Shown here in pieces: positions 1 to 7,969 of a stretch of DNA of 64,000 nt. The position numbers were made by a program, and so were the translations under genes. The stretch lies in contig CP158972.1 of the NCBI GenBank assembly GCA_040429635.1, forward strand, positions 343,918-407,917. Direction: 5' to 3'. The stretch is from Tamlana crocina. Lineage in GTDB: Bacteria > Bacteroidota > Bacteroidia > Flavobacteriales > Flavobacteriaceae. How positions within the stretch are numbered: position 1 is the first letter of the stretch; each line of letters starts with the position of its first letter. The notes below the pieces were generated by a model that ran no database searches, was not told the origin of the DNA, and was given only the letters and a program-made list of their open reading frames with translations.

Positions 1-1
1 T

Positions 2-1036
2 GAAGATTTCAACTATAAAATCAATGTGCTTTCCAACTTGATTAAGGTCACCAACCAGCAAGCCAATTTATTGACTCGGGAAATTAATTCGAATCAAGAT
101 AAAATAACCAATCTACGGGCCGAATTAAAGCAGTTAAAGGAAGATTATGCCGCAATGATCGTGAAGTCCTATAAAAGCAAAAATCAGCAAAGTAGGATTA
201 TGTTTTTGCTCTCGTCGGATGATTTTAAGCAAGCCTACAAGCGTTTGCAGTATATGAAGCAATATACCGACCACCAAAAAAAACAAGGCGAAACGATAAA
301 GGATAAAACGGCCGAACTTCAGGCCACTAACGAAAATTTATTAAAGCAGCAGGAAGAAAAAAAGAAGTTGATTGCCGAAAACCGAACGGTGCAAAAATCG
401 TTGGAAAAGGAGCGTGCCGAGCATCAAACCTTGATGGCAGCCATTAAAAAGAATTTAAGTCGTTATACTGCACAAATAAAAGAAAAACAGCGGGAGGCCG
501 ATAGGATTGACCGTGAGATAGACCGATTGATTAAGGCCGCCATTGCCAAATCGAACGAAAAGGCCGGGAAGCCTAAATCGTCCACCAGTTTTGCCTTAAC
601 GGCGGAAGAAAAGGTTTTGGCGTCTAATTTTGTTTCAAATCGAGGAAAGTTGCCTTGGCCTGTTGAAAGGGGAGTGGTGCGTCTTGGTTACGGTTCGCAA
701 CCGCATCCTATAAATAAGTCGCTTACTATAAAAAGTAATGGCGTGCGTATCGCAACCGAAAGAGGTGCAAAAGCTCGTGCCGTTTTTGATGGTGAAGTGA
801 GCGAAATCCTGATCATGAAAAACGTAAACCCCATTGTGATGATACGGCATGGGAATTATCTCACCATTTACAAAAACCTATCGGAAGTTTACGTTAAAAG
901 GGGCGATAAAGTATCTACCAAACAGGAAATTGGTAAGGTGTTTACCAACCCCAGTAACGGCGAAACCATTTTGAGTTTTACTATTTCCAAAGGGTTTGTT
1001 ACAGAAAACCCCAGCAGTTGGATTTATAAGATGTAA
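2..1036 (+). CDS. EnvC-like murein hydrolase activator (M23/LytM domain), 5' end missing
   Basis: The frame is open from base 2, so the gene begins before the window; 344 residues are visible. The first ~170 residues are highly charged heptad-like coiled coil. The last ~130 form an M23/LytM-type beta domain starting near GKLPWPVERG and ending with an IRHGNYLTIYKNL segment. The canonical zinc ligands (HxGxD and the HxH of active LytM enzymes) are not evident: YKNL stands where YxHL is expected. This matches EnvC-type activators, which switch on cell-wall amidases at the division site instead of cutting peptidoglycan themselves. That role is inferred from the family. The GTG at base 26 is an internal codon, not a likely start. 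Confidence 0.85.
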   Translation, partial: EDFNYKINVLSNLIKVTNQQANLLTREINSNQDKITNLRAELKQLKEDYAAMIVKSYKSKNQQSRIMFLLSSDDFKQAYKRLQYMKQYTDHQKKQGETIKDKTAELQATNENLLKQQEEKKKLIAENRTVQKSLEKERAEHQTLMAAIKKNLSRYTAQIKEKQREADRIDREIDRLIKAAIAKSNEKAGKPKSSTSFALTAEEKVLASNFVSNRGKLPWPVERGVVRLGYGSQPHPINKSLTIKSNGVRIATERGAKARAVFDGEVSEILIMKNVNPIVMIRHGNYLTIYKNLSEVYVKRGDKVSTKQEIGKVFTNPSNGETILSFTISKGFVTENPSSWIYKM

Positions 1037-1177
1037 GCTGTTCCTGCTTAGCAAAAAAAACGAGTTGATTATTTTTTTCAGAAAATCACTTCTAAAAAAG
1101 CATTTTTACCAAGTTGATTTTTTCACGTAACGATTCAAACAGGATTTGTGAATCGGTTGTTTTAACAAACTCTTTAA

Positions 1178-1198
1178 TGCTATTGTAGCGCAATAACA
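1178..1198. promoter_or_regulatory. 21-bp palindrome, candidate Zur/Fur-family operator
   Basis: The site reads TGCTATTG-N5-CAATAACA, a nearly perfect inverted repeat (7 of 8 arm positions). It overlaps the expected -33 region of the promoter whose -7 box lies at 1210-1218, a position where a repressor would block transcription. The downstream genes look like a metal-uptake system, so a Zur-like repressor is the natural candidate. No Zur gene is in the window, so the assignment is inference. Confidence 0.5.
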
Positions 1199-1209
1199 TA
1201 AGTTTGTAG

Positions 1210-1218
1210 TATATTTGC
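1210..1218 (+). promoter_or_regulatory. -7 promoter box of the metal-uptake locus
   Basis: TATATTTGC fits the Bacteroidota TAnnTTTG(C) -7 consensus. A TTG at 1183-1185 lies 24 bp upstream, slightly beyond the usual spacing for the -33 element. The predicted RNA start is near 1225, about 50 nt before the first gene. Confidence 0.55.
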
Positions 1219-1273
1219 AAAAAAAAATAAACATTCATCAAAAATTGCATTCAAGATTCGTTTTGTTTAGGCT

Positions 1274-1579
1274 TTGAAAAACAGTCGTTTTAAATATAGT
1301 ATAGTTGGTCTATTCCTGCTGCTTTCTCTTTTTATGAAAGTAGCTGGATTGCATGTGATATCGCATTCAGGTGATCAAGACCATACCGAACACTGTATTG
1401 TATGCGACCATGCCATAGCTCACAACTTAACGCCTGCTCTTGTTCTTGAAGAACTATCTTTTTCTGTTGAAAGTACAATTGATATTGTTCAAGAAAAAGA
1501 AATTGCCGATTACCATTTTGCATTAAGCAACACCATTGCTGCAAATCAACTCTTTTCTAGGCCACCCCCGGCTTTATAG
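1274..1579 (+). CDS. small Cys/His-rich membrane or secreted protein upstream of TonB receptor
   Basis: This 101-residue protein has a hydrophobic N-terminus (residues ~8-26, signal peptide or membrane anchor). A cluster follows that is rich in likely metal ligands: HVISHSGDQDHTEHCIVCDHA, containing a CxxC and five histidines. The start is TTG; an in-frame TAG lies just upstream and the next ATG would cut off the hydrophobic segment, so TTG is preferred. It is the first gene after the palindromic operator and precedes the TonB receptor by about 190 bp. A role in binding or sensing a transition metal is inferred from composition and position. No named family is recognised. Confidence 0.6.
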   Translation: MKNSRFKYSIVGLFLLLSLFMKVAGLHVISHSGDQDHTEHCIVCDHAIAHNLTPALVLEELSFSVESTIDIVQEKEIADYHFALSNTIAANQLFSRPPPAL

Positions 1580-1766
1580 TATTTTCAAAACGTGCATAAT
1601 TAAGCGGTTTTTTTACAGTTTTATATTTTAACGAACTCACACGGTTTGTTGAGATAAAGCTGTGCTGTAAAACAGTTTGTTTAGCTGCTTACTGCTCCAT
1701 TTAAGCTTTTGCACTTCCACTAAACCCTTTTGAATGAAAGGGCAAAAACAATTTTAGATTTTTATC

Positions 1767-4136
1767 ATGTTCCAAAAAACGCTAAGCGTATGGCTGTTTT
1801 TCAGCCTTTTCGCCATGGCATTTGCACAGAACACTTCCAGTATTGAAGGTTTTGTGCTAAACGCTACCACACATGCACCTATTGAAGGTGCCTCTATTAA
1901 AGGAAACGGACTCTTTGCGGTTTCGTCTTCCACAGGAAAGTTTGTACTTAAAAATGTAAAGAACAACTATTGCGTTGTTACTATTTCCAGTTTGGGTTAC
2001 GATACCAAAACCGTCCATTTAAAAAAGTATTCAGAATCAGATAACATTAAGATATTCTTGGATGAAAAGGCTACGGCGCTTAACGAAATCAGTCTCACAG
2101 GAAAATCTAACCAAAGAAAAGCCCAAGAACTTCCCATTATTTCTGAAAGTATTTCAAATGAATATTTAGAAAGCAACAGAGAAAACAGTTTGATGCAAAC
2201 CCTCGAAAAAATACCTGGCATTAGTACCATAAATATTGGCTCTGGCCAATCGAAACCTGTCATTAGAGGGCTTGGATTTAACCGGGTTATGGTGGTTCAA
2301 AACGGGATAAAACACGAAGCGCAACAATGGGGCAACGACCACGGATTGGAAATAGACCAATACAACGTTAACGCAATAAATATAATTAAAGGTCCGGCAT
2401 CTTTAATGTACGGTTCTGATGCTATTGCCGGGGTGGTGGACATTCTGCCGTCTAAAACTCCAGGAAAGAACAGTTTTAAAGGTGAAGTAAATCTATTAGG
2501 GGAAAGCAATAACGATTTGTTTGGTGTCTCCACAGGAATGCAAGCCAGAAAGAATAAATGGTTTTATAAAGCACGGCTTACCTACAGGGATTATGGCGAT
2601 TATAAAGTGCCAACCGATAGGATAAACTACGAGAACTACATTTTTGAATTGCACGACAATAATTTAAGAAATACTGCCGGAAGAGAGGTGAGTGCTAGCT
2701 TTAATGTGGGTTATACAATGAAAAATATAACTTCGGAAACGGCATTTAGTAATGTCAATTCTAAGAATGGTTTTTTTGCCAATGCCCATGGTTTGGAAGT
2801 GCGCAATTCAAACATCGATTATGATAGCTCTAGCCGCGATATTGATTTGCCTTTTCATGAAACCAACCACTTTAAAGTTACCAACAATACCAAGATAAAA
2901 CTTAACCAGCACACCCTTCTCATTGACTTGGGGTTTCAAAACAACCACAGGTCTGAAAACTCCGAACCTGTGCCGCATGGTTACATGCCAAAGCCAAACA
3001 ATAGTAAGGAAAGAATCTTTGTAAAAAACACCTATAGCCTAAACATAAAAGATGATTTTAATCCCAACCAAAACCATCACATTGTAACGGGAATAAATGT
3101 AGAGCACCAAAATAACAACATTGGTGGCTGGGGTTTTTTAATACCCAATTACAAGCGCTTTACTATTGGCGGATTTGCATACTCACAATTGGAAATAAAC
3201 CCTAATCTGCATTTGCTTACAGGTGCCCGTTACGATTTTGGCATAGTGAAGACCGAAGAACACTTTGATTGGTTTCGTTCTACCGTAAATAATACCGATG
3301 GCACCACATCGCAAGTTTATTTGCAACGTGCACTCAATAAAACATTGGATTTTGGAAGTTTTAGCGGCTCGGTGGGGTTAAGCTATATTCAAGATAAAAC
3401 CAATTATAAAATCAATATTGGGAAAAGCTTTAGAATGCCTTTAGCAAACGAGTTGTCTTCAGATGGTGTAAATTACCACATGTACAGGTTCGAACGTGGT
3501 AATCTCAACCTCAAACCCGAATCGTCTTATCAAATAGATGCCGAAATAAACCATAATGCCAATGCGTTCAGCATTAATGTAAGTCCTTTTTTAAATTACT
3601 TCAGCAACTACATTTACTTAAACCCTACGCCGAATTATTACGAAACTTTACAGATTTACGAGTACACGCAAGCCGAGGTCTTTAGGTTTGGTGGCGAACT
3701 TAAAGCGAGCACCACTTTTTTCGAAAAACTAAACCTTCAAGCTTCTGCCGAATATGTCTATTCCAGACAAACCAGCGGAGCTAAAGAAGGGTTTACACTG
3801 CCTTTTTCTCCGCCACTGTCGGGTATATTGTCGGCCAGTTACCAATTTAACGACGTGTTGTTTTTGGACCATCCGCAATTTATGGCCGATTTTAAAGTGG
3901 CGGCACGGCAAAATGAAATTGTTCCCCCTGAAGAGCAAACCGACGGGTATCAAGTATTAAATCTTTCGTTTTTGACCAATGCCCATCTTTTTAATAGGAA
4001 TAATACCGTAAAAATGCGGCTGAAGGTTAACAACGTTTTTAATACCAAATATTTTAACCATACCAGTTTTTACCGCTTAATAGATGTGCCTGAAGCTGGA
4101 CGCAACATTTCCATATCCTTAACCATTCCTTTTTAA
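1767..4136 (+). CDS. TonB-dependent outer-membrane receptor, probable metal (zinc-type) uptake
   Basis: The protein has 789 residues. It shows a signal peptide (residues 1-20, ending FAQ), a carboxypeptidase-like regulatory domain (~24-105, VTISSLGYDTKTV), a plug domain (~115-225, with KIPGISTINIGSGQSKPVIRG) and a 22-strand-type barrel ending in phenylalanine. Such receptors import substrates across the outer membrane using TonB energy. No SusD partner follows, which argues against a glycan transporter. It is instead flanked by a Cys/His-rich small protein and His-rich DUF4625 lipoproteins behind a Fur-family-like operator. Zinc is the best guess for the substrate; another metal or a metal chelate cannot be excluded. 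Confidence 0.85.
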   Translation: MFQKTLSVWLFFSLFAMAFAQNTSSIEGFVLNATTHAPIEGASIKGNGLFAVSSSTGKFVLKNVKNNYCVVTISSLGYDTKTVHLKKYSESDNIKIFLDEKATALNEISLTGKSNQRKAQELPIISESISNEYLESNRENSLMQTLEKIPGISTINIGSGQSKPVIRGLGFNRVMVVQNGIKHEAQQWGNDHGLEIDQYNVNAINIIKGPASLMYGSDAIAGVVDILPSKTPGKNSFKGEVNLLGESNNDLFGVSTGMQARKNKWFYKARLTYRDYGDYKVPTDRINYENYIFELHDNNLRNTAGREVSASFNVGYTMKNITSETAFSNVNSKNGFFANAHGLEVRNSNIDYDSSSRDIDLPFHETNHFKVTNNTKIKLNQHTLLIDLGFQNNHRSENSEPVPHGYMPKPNNSKERIFVKNTYSLNIKDDFNPNQNHHIVTGINVEHQNNNIGGWGFLIPNYKRFTIGGFAYSQLEINPNLHLLTGARYDFGIVKTEEHFDWFRSTVNNTDGTTSQVYLQRALNKTLDFGSFSGSVGLSYIQDKTNYKINIGKSFRMPLANELSSDGVNYHMYRFERGNLNLKPESSYQIDAEINHNANAFSINVSPFLNYFSNYIYLNPTPNYYETLQIYEYTQAEVFRFGGELKASTTFFEKLNLQASAEYVYSRQTSGAKEGFTLPFSPPLSGILSASYQFNDVLFLDHPQFMADFKVAARQNEIVPPEEQTDGYQVLNLSFLTNAHLFNRNNTVKMRLKVNNVFNTKYFNHTSFYRLIDVPEAGRNISISLTIPF

Positions 4137-4170
4137 ATATTAATAATAAACACTTAAATCAAAAATCAAA

Positions 4171-4962
4171 ATGAAAGCAACAATGATTAAATCAAGTTTT
4201 AAATTTTTAGCAATGGCCGCTTTTGTGGGCCTAAGTTTCCAATCTTGTAGTAATGACGACGACAGTGTGTCGTTAAATGCTCCTGTAATTTCAAATTTCG
4301 AATTCGGTGAGGGCAGCACACATTCTACCGATCCAGTAGCTTACAAAGGCAGCGACATCCATTTAGAGGCCGAAATAAATGCCGAAGCTACCGTTAAAAG
4401 CATTTCACTTTCCATCCATTCGCACGATTTAACACCCGGTGAAGGAGAAGTAGAGTGGGATTACGAAATGGTTTATACAGACAGTAAATATTTGGTTATA
4501 AACCCTGAGTTTCATGAGCATGTAGATGTACCCAGTAACATTCCTGCCGGAGAATACCATGTAGAGTTGGTGGTTACAGACGAACTAGGAAATAGCACCG
4601 AAATAGATGGGCACATTAATATTATGGATCCTATTGCCATAAGCGATGTTTCTATTGATGCAACTGTAGCAAGAGGTTCCGATTTTCATGCCGAATTTAT
4701 GATTGACGCTGTGCACGGTATTCATAACATTACGGTTGATGTTCATGCCCACGGTTTAACCCCTGGTGACGGAGAAGTGGAATGGGACTTCGAACAAATT
4801 TTTGATGGTGATAAATACCACGGAAAAACAGAAGTAGAGTTCCACGAGCACATTGATGTTCCTGCAACGGCTCCTGCCGGCGAATACCATATTGAATTTA
4901 CCGTTGAAGACGAAGAGGGTAACACCACGTCTTTCGATGCCCACATTGATGTAACGGCGTAA
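4171..4962 (+). CDS. DUF4625 lipoprotein with two tandem His-rich units
   Basis: This 263-residue lipoprotein has its lipobox cysteine at residue 26 (SFQSC). The mature part is an internal duplication. Unit 1 (~40-150) and unit 2 (~155-263) share an HxHxLTPGxGEVEWD segment and an FHEHxDVP...PAGEYH segment. The histidine and acidic density suggests surface metal capture for the adjacent receptor. The fold is probably a pair of Ig-like beta sandwiches. It starts 34 bp after the receptor stop and is probably co-transcribed. An ATG four codons downstream is an alternative start. DUF4625 itself has no established biochemical function. Confidence 0.8.
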   Translation: MKATMIKSSFKFLAMAAFVGLSFQSCSNDDDSVSLNAPVISNFEFGEGSTHSTDPVAYKGSDIHLEAEINAEATVKSISLSIHSHDLTPGEGEVEWDYEMVYTDSKYLVINPEFHEHVDVPSNIPAGEYHVELVVTDELGNSTEIDGHINIMDPIAISDVSIDATVARGSDFHAEFMIDAVHGIHNITVDVHAHGLTPGDGEVEWDFEQIFDGDKYHGKTEVEFHEHIDVPATAPAGEYHIEFTVEDEEGNTTSFDAHIDVTA

Positions 4963-4984
4963 ATACGAAACACCCAAAAACAGG

Positions 4985-5029
4985 TTGCTTGAAAAGTTTC
5001 AAACGGCTTTCCAAGCAATCTTATTTTTA
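4985..5029 (+). terminator. hairpin terminator or attenuator between the DUF4625 genes
   Basis: TTGCTTG (4985-4991) pairs with CAAGCAA (5012-5018), with an inner AAAG/CTTT stem, followed by a T-rich tract (TTATTTTT). It may lower expression of the second lipoprotein gene. Confidence 0.6.
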
Positions 5030-5041
5030 AAATAATATGCT

Positions 5042-5521
5042 ATGAAACGATTTAAAATTTATATAAACCTAATGTTTTTGGCTGTGCTATTTACAGCTTG
5101 CTCAAGCAGTGATTCTGATGAAAAGGATTTGGAAAAACCAACCATAACCGTGAATTACGATGGCGGTTTTCCGCAAGGTTGCCAAGAACTACAGAGAGGT
5201 CAAACCTACACCTTTAAAGCCATGGTAACTGATAACTTGTCTCTGGCTTCGTACAGTTTGGATTTACACCACAATTTTGATCACCATACCCACGATGACC
5301 AAGTGGCATTATGTGACTTATTGCCCATTAAAACCGCAGTAAACCCATTAATTTATATGGAAAACTTTAGTATTGATGGCGATTTACAATCTTATGAAAT
5401 AGCAGTGCAAATTACTATTCCAAACGATGTCGATACTGGTGATTACCATTGTGCCTATTCTGTTACCGATGTAACCGGTTGGCAAAGCAGAACATCAATC
5501 GATGTAAAAATTGTAGACTAG
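5042..5521 (+). CDS. DUF4625 lipoprotein, single unit
   Basis: This 159-residue lipoprotein has its lipobox cysteine at residue 20 (LFTAC). It carries one DUF4625-like unit with the metal-ligand-rich run LDLHHNFDHHTHDDQ near residues 80-95 and a GDYHCAYSVTD segment near the C-terminus. It appears to be a single-unit relative of the preceding tandem protein and the last gene of the metal locus. Transport accessory or periplasmic/surface metal binding is inferred from residue composition and neighbours. Confidence 0.75.
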   Translation: MKRFKIYINLMFLAVLFTACSSSDSDEKDLEKPTITVNYDGGFPQGCQELQRGQTYTFKAMVTDNLSLASYSLDLHHNFDHHTHDDQVALCDLLPIKTAVNPLIYMENFSIDGDLQSYEIAVQITIPNDVDTGDYHCAYSVTDVTGWQSRTSIDVKIVD

Positions 5522-5535
5522 ATAAGGGAGTTCCT

Positions 5536-6045
5536 TTACATAAATAACGCTTTCAATTCGGTGGCCTCGTTCGGTTTCATTTTTCCAGCTAACAATAAAC
5601 TGAGTTGTTTGCGACGTAATGCCGCGGCATAGCGTTCTTTTTCCAAATCGGTTTCTGGAACTACTTCCGGGACGGCAATTGGGCGACCTGTTTCATCAAC
5701 GGCTACAAAAGTGTAAATGGCTTCGTTGGCTTTGGTTTTTTTGCCCGATTCGCGGTCTTCTATCCAAACATCGATAAACACTTCAATAGAGGTTTTAAAA
5801 GCACGAGATACTTTCGCCTCAACCGTTACCACACTTCCTAAAGGCACTGCGCGGCTAAACGCCACGTGGTTTACCGAGGCAGTTACCACAATGCGGCGGC
5901 TATGGCGACGTGCAGCGATACTGGCAGCACGGTCCATACGGGCTAAAAGTTCACCACCAAACAAATTGTTTAAGGGGTTGGTTTCGCCGGGCAAAACCAT
6001 GTCGGTTAAAATAGTAAGCGATTCTTTGGGTGTTTTGGCTTGCAT
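5536..6045 (-). CDS. acyl-CoA thioesterase, hotdog fold
   Basis: The 169-residue protein belongs to the YciA/ACOT-type cytosolic thioesterase family, which hydrolyses acyl-CoA to free acid and CoA. The signature NPLNNLFGGELLARMDRAASIAARRH near residues 20-45 contains the conserved N and (A/F)GG-x-L-x-xMD region of the single hotdog domain. An AVDETGRP loop closes the domain. Length is normal for the family. It converges on the metal locus with only 14 bp between stops. Chain-length specificity cannot be read from sequence. Confidence 0.85.
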   Translation of the reverse strand: MQAKTPKESLTILTDMVLPGETNPLNNLFGGELLARMDRAASIAARRHSRRIVVTASVNHVAFSRAVPLGSVVTVEAKVSRAFKTSIEVFIDVWIEDRESGKKTKANEAIYTFVAVDETGRPIAVPEVVPETDLEKERYAAALRRKQLSLLLAGKMKPNEATELKALFM

Positions 6046-6117
6046 GAAGTCGAATTTAATGATGCTGCAAAGATAAAGGTTTTAATGTTTTAGCAGAATC
6101 ATTTAGATAGGTTTACC

Positions 6118-6126
6118 TAACTTTGC
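6118..6126 (+). promoter_or_regulatory. -7 promoter box upstream of the TPP riboswitch
   Basis: TAACTTTGC is a perfect TAnnTTTGC match about 8 bp before the aptamer begins, so RNA would start at the base of the riboswitch. Confidence 0.6.
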
Positions 6127-6133
6127 AACTAAA

Positions 6134-6216
6134 ATGGGGTGCTCTATTTTAGGGCTGAGATGATACCCAAGAGCATATGTTCTATACCTGATTTGGATAA
6201 TGCCAACGTAGGGATT
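6134..6216 (+). ncRNA. TPP riboswitch (THI element)
   Basis: The conserved aptamer blocks are present in order: GGGGTGC, then CTGAGATGATACCC with its paired GGG, then ACCTGATTTGGATAATGCCA, then ACGTAGGGA. These are the hallmark sequences of the thiamine pyrophosphate aptamer. It lies 72 bp ahead of a PnuC-family transporter gene and should reduce its expression when TPP is plentiful. Confidence 0.95.
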
Positions 6217-6287
6217 TTTCAAAAAATACATCAACGGTATTTTCACCAAAGTGTCATCGGCCCGTTTTTAAAATCTATGGAAATTCA

Positions 6288-6893
6288 ATGATGACTGATT
6301 TATTCTCCCAACTTACTTTATTGCAATGGATAGGCACATCCTTTGGCGTGGTACAAGTGCTTTTGGCCAGAAAAAATAATATCAACAACTACCTGTTTGG
6401 TATTGTTTCCATTTTAATCAGTCTTTGGGTGCTATATAAATCGAAATTATACGCCGATATTTTACTCAACCTTTACTACTTGGTGATGAGTATTTACGGT
6501 TGGTTTTATTGGAAATTGGGCAAGCAGAATACCGAAGCGCCCATTTCGTATTCCAGCACCAAAGAACATGGTATTGCATTGGGTATTGTAGCGGGCTGTT
6601 TTTCGTTGATGGCCTATTGGCTCACCCAACATACCGATTCCGATGTGCCCATTTGGGATGCCATTGTAGTGGCCTTTGCCTGGGCGGGTATGTGGCTCAT
6701 GGCCAAACGAAAAATTGAAAACTGGTTGTATTTAAACATTAGTAATTTTATTTCGGTACCACTGCTTATTTACAAAGAATTGTATGTTTATGCAGGATTA
6801 ACGACGTTTTTGTTCATAGTGGCCGTGTCTGGTTATTTTAAATGGAAGAACATTCTCGACAACAAAAAACAAGAAGAACATGCAAGGGCTTAA
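6288..6893 (+). CDS. pnuT: PnuC-family transporter, probably thiamine-specific (PnuT)
   Basis: The 201-residue protein has about seven membrane segments and the PnuC signatures WIGTSFGVVQVLLARKN near the N-terminus and YGWFYW in the middle. PnuC proteins carry uncharged vitamins by facilitated diffusion. Members under TPP riboswitch control are predicted thiamine transporters (PnuT) instead of nicotinamide riboside carriers. The riboswitch immediately upstream is the main evidence for thiamine. The last 14 bp overlap the next gene. ATG at 6288 is used; the second codon is also ATG. Confidence 0.88.
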   Translation: MMTDLFSQLTLLQWIGTSFGVVQVLLARKNNINNYLFGIVSILISLWVLYKSKLYADILLNLYYLVMSIYGWFYWKLGKQNTEAPISYSSTKEHGIALGIVAGCFSLMAYWLTQHTDSDVPIWDAIVVAFAWAGMWLMAKRKIENWLYLNISNFISVPLLIYKELYVYAGLTTFLFIVAVSGYFKWKNILDNKKQEEHARA

Positions 6894-7881
6894 CGAGTTG
6901 TGTTTGGGAAAAGAGACGTTTTCGGAAGAAATCTTGAATTGGATTTCTGAGAATAAACTCTGGAACATTTGGTTGCCCAAATCGCATGGTGGATTGGAGT
7001 GTACTTTAGGTGAAGGATTGCAGAAACTGCGTAAACTCTCGAAAGCCGATGGCAGTTTGGGGTGGACGGTCACACTGTGCAGCGGTGCTAACTTTTTCTT
7101 CGGAAATTTAAAAAAAGATGTTGCCGATATCATTTTTTTGAATTCCAATGAACCGGTTTGTTTTGGTGGCAGTGGCGGTGTTTTTGGTACAGCTGAAAAA
7201 CAAGGCGAAGGCTATATCATTTCAGGAACTTGGAAATATGCTACTGGCGCTCCACATTTGTCGCATTTTACTTTGAATGCCAAAATTACAGAAAACGGAC
7301 AAACATTGAAAAACGAAGACGGAACAGATGTGGTACGTTCGTTTGTAATGAGCCGGGAAGCAGTTGAAATCATTCCAGATTGGAACGCCATGGGGCTTAA
7401 AGCTACGGCTACCCATTCTTTTCAGGTGAAAGAGAAATGGGTGCACCATGAATATAGTTTTTTGTATAACGAAGTGTATCATGATGCGTCTATTTTCAAA
7501 ATCGATTTTTCGGTATTTGCCGATGTAACCCTTTGGGTAAATTATATTGGAATGGCCGATGGTTTCTTTAATGAAGCTAAAACTGTCCAGCCGCATATAA
7601 CACTATTGGAGGATTTAGAAAGTGCCATTGCTGCAGCCGATAATGCATTAAATAAGTATGTGATTCAAATTGAAGAAACTGTTAATTCTGGCGGTGACTT
7701 TTCAGGAAAGTGGGTGGCCAAAATACATAATGATGCTTCAAATTCGGTAAAAGCACTTTCAAAAGCCATTATAGAACTCTTCCCCATGTTAGGCATTCGG
7801 GCGTGTAATGAAAACGAAAATATAAATCGCATTTTTAAGGATTACTTTACCGCAACTCAGCACCGAAATTTTACGAGATAG
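6880..7881 (+). CDS. acyl-CoA dehydrogenase-like flavoprotein
   Basis: The 333-residue protein matches the acyl-CoA dehydrogenase fold. It has a shortened helical N-terminal region, a central beta domain with FGGSGGVFGTAEKQGEGYIISGTWKYATGA (flavin contact region), and a C-terminal helical bundle ending with a TATQHRNF-type segment. Usual family members are ~380 residues, so the N-terminal domain is reduced. The ATG overlaps the end of the transporter gene by 14 bp, so the two are translationally coupled and both lie under the TPP riboswitch. Substrate is unknown. A flavin-dependent monooxygenase of the same superfamily is possible. Confidence 0.7.
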   Translation: MQGLNELCLGKETFSEEILNWISENKLWNIWLPKSHGGLECTLGEGLQKLRKLSKADGSLGWTVTLCSGANFFFGNLKKDVADIIFLNSNEPVCFGGSGGVFGTAEKQGEGYIISGTWKYATGAPHLSHFTLNAKITENGQTLKNEDGTDVVRSFVMSREAVEIIPDWNAMGLKATATHSFQVKEKWVHHEYSFLYNEVYHDASIFKIDFSVFADVTLWVNYIGMADGFFNEAKTVQPHITLLEDLESAIAAADNALNKYVIQIEETVNSGGDFSGKWVAKIHNDASNSVKALSKAIIELFPMLGIRACNENENINRIFKDYFTATQHRNFTR

Positions 7882-7912
7882 ACTTTTTTTAATGTGGGTT
7901 TATTTAAAACAA

Positions 7913-7945
7913 AAAAGCAGAAAACGACATGCGCTTCCTGCTTTT
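7913..7945 (-). terminator. terminator between convergent genes
   Basis: AAAAGCAG pairs with CTGCTTTT. Read on the minus strand the stem is followed by TTTTTTGTTTT, so it best serves the HU/SPOR gene; the plus-strand tail is weaker. Confidence 0.65.
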
Positions 7946-7969
7946 AAAATTATATGAACATCAACAAAT

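Noticed and set aside
1600-1640. Possible terminator after the small Cys/His gene
   Set aside because: The T-tract has no stable stem before it, so the receptor gene may be read through.
5717-6076. 119-codon plus-strand frame
   Set aside because: It is antisense to the thioesterase gene, whose hotdog motifs are clear.
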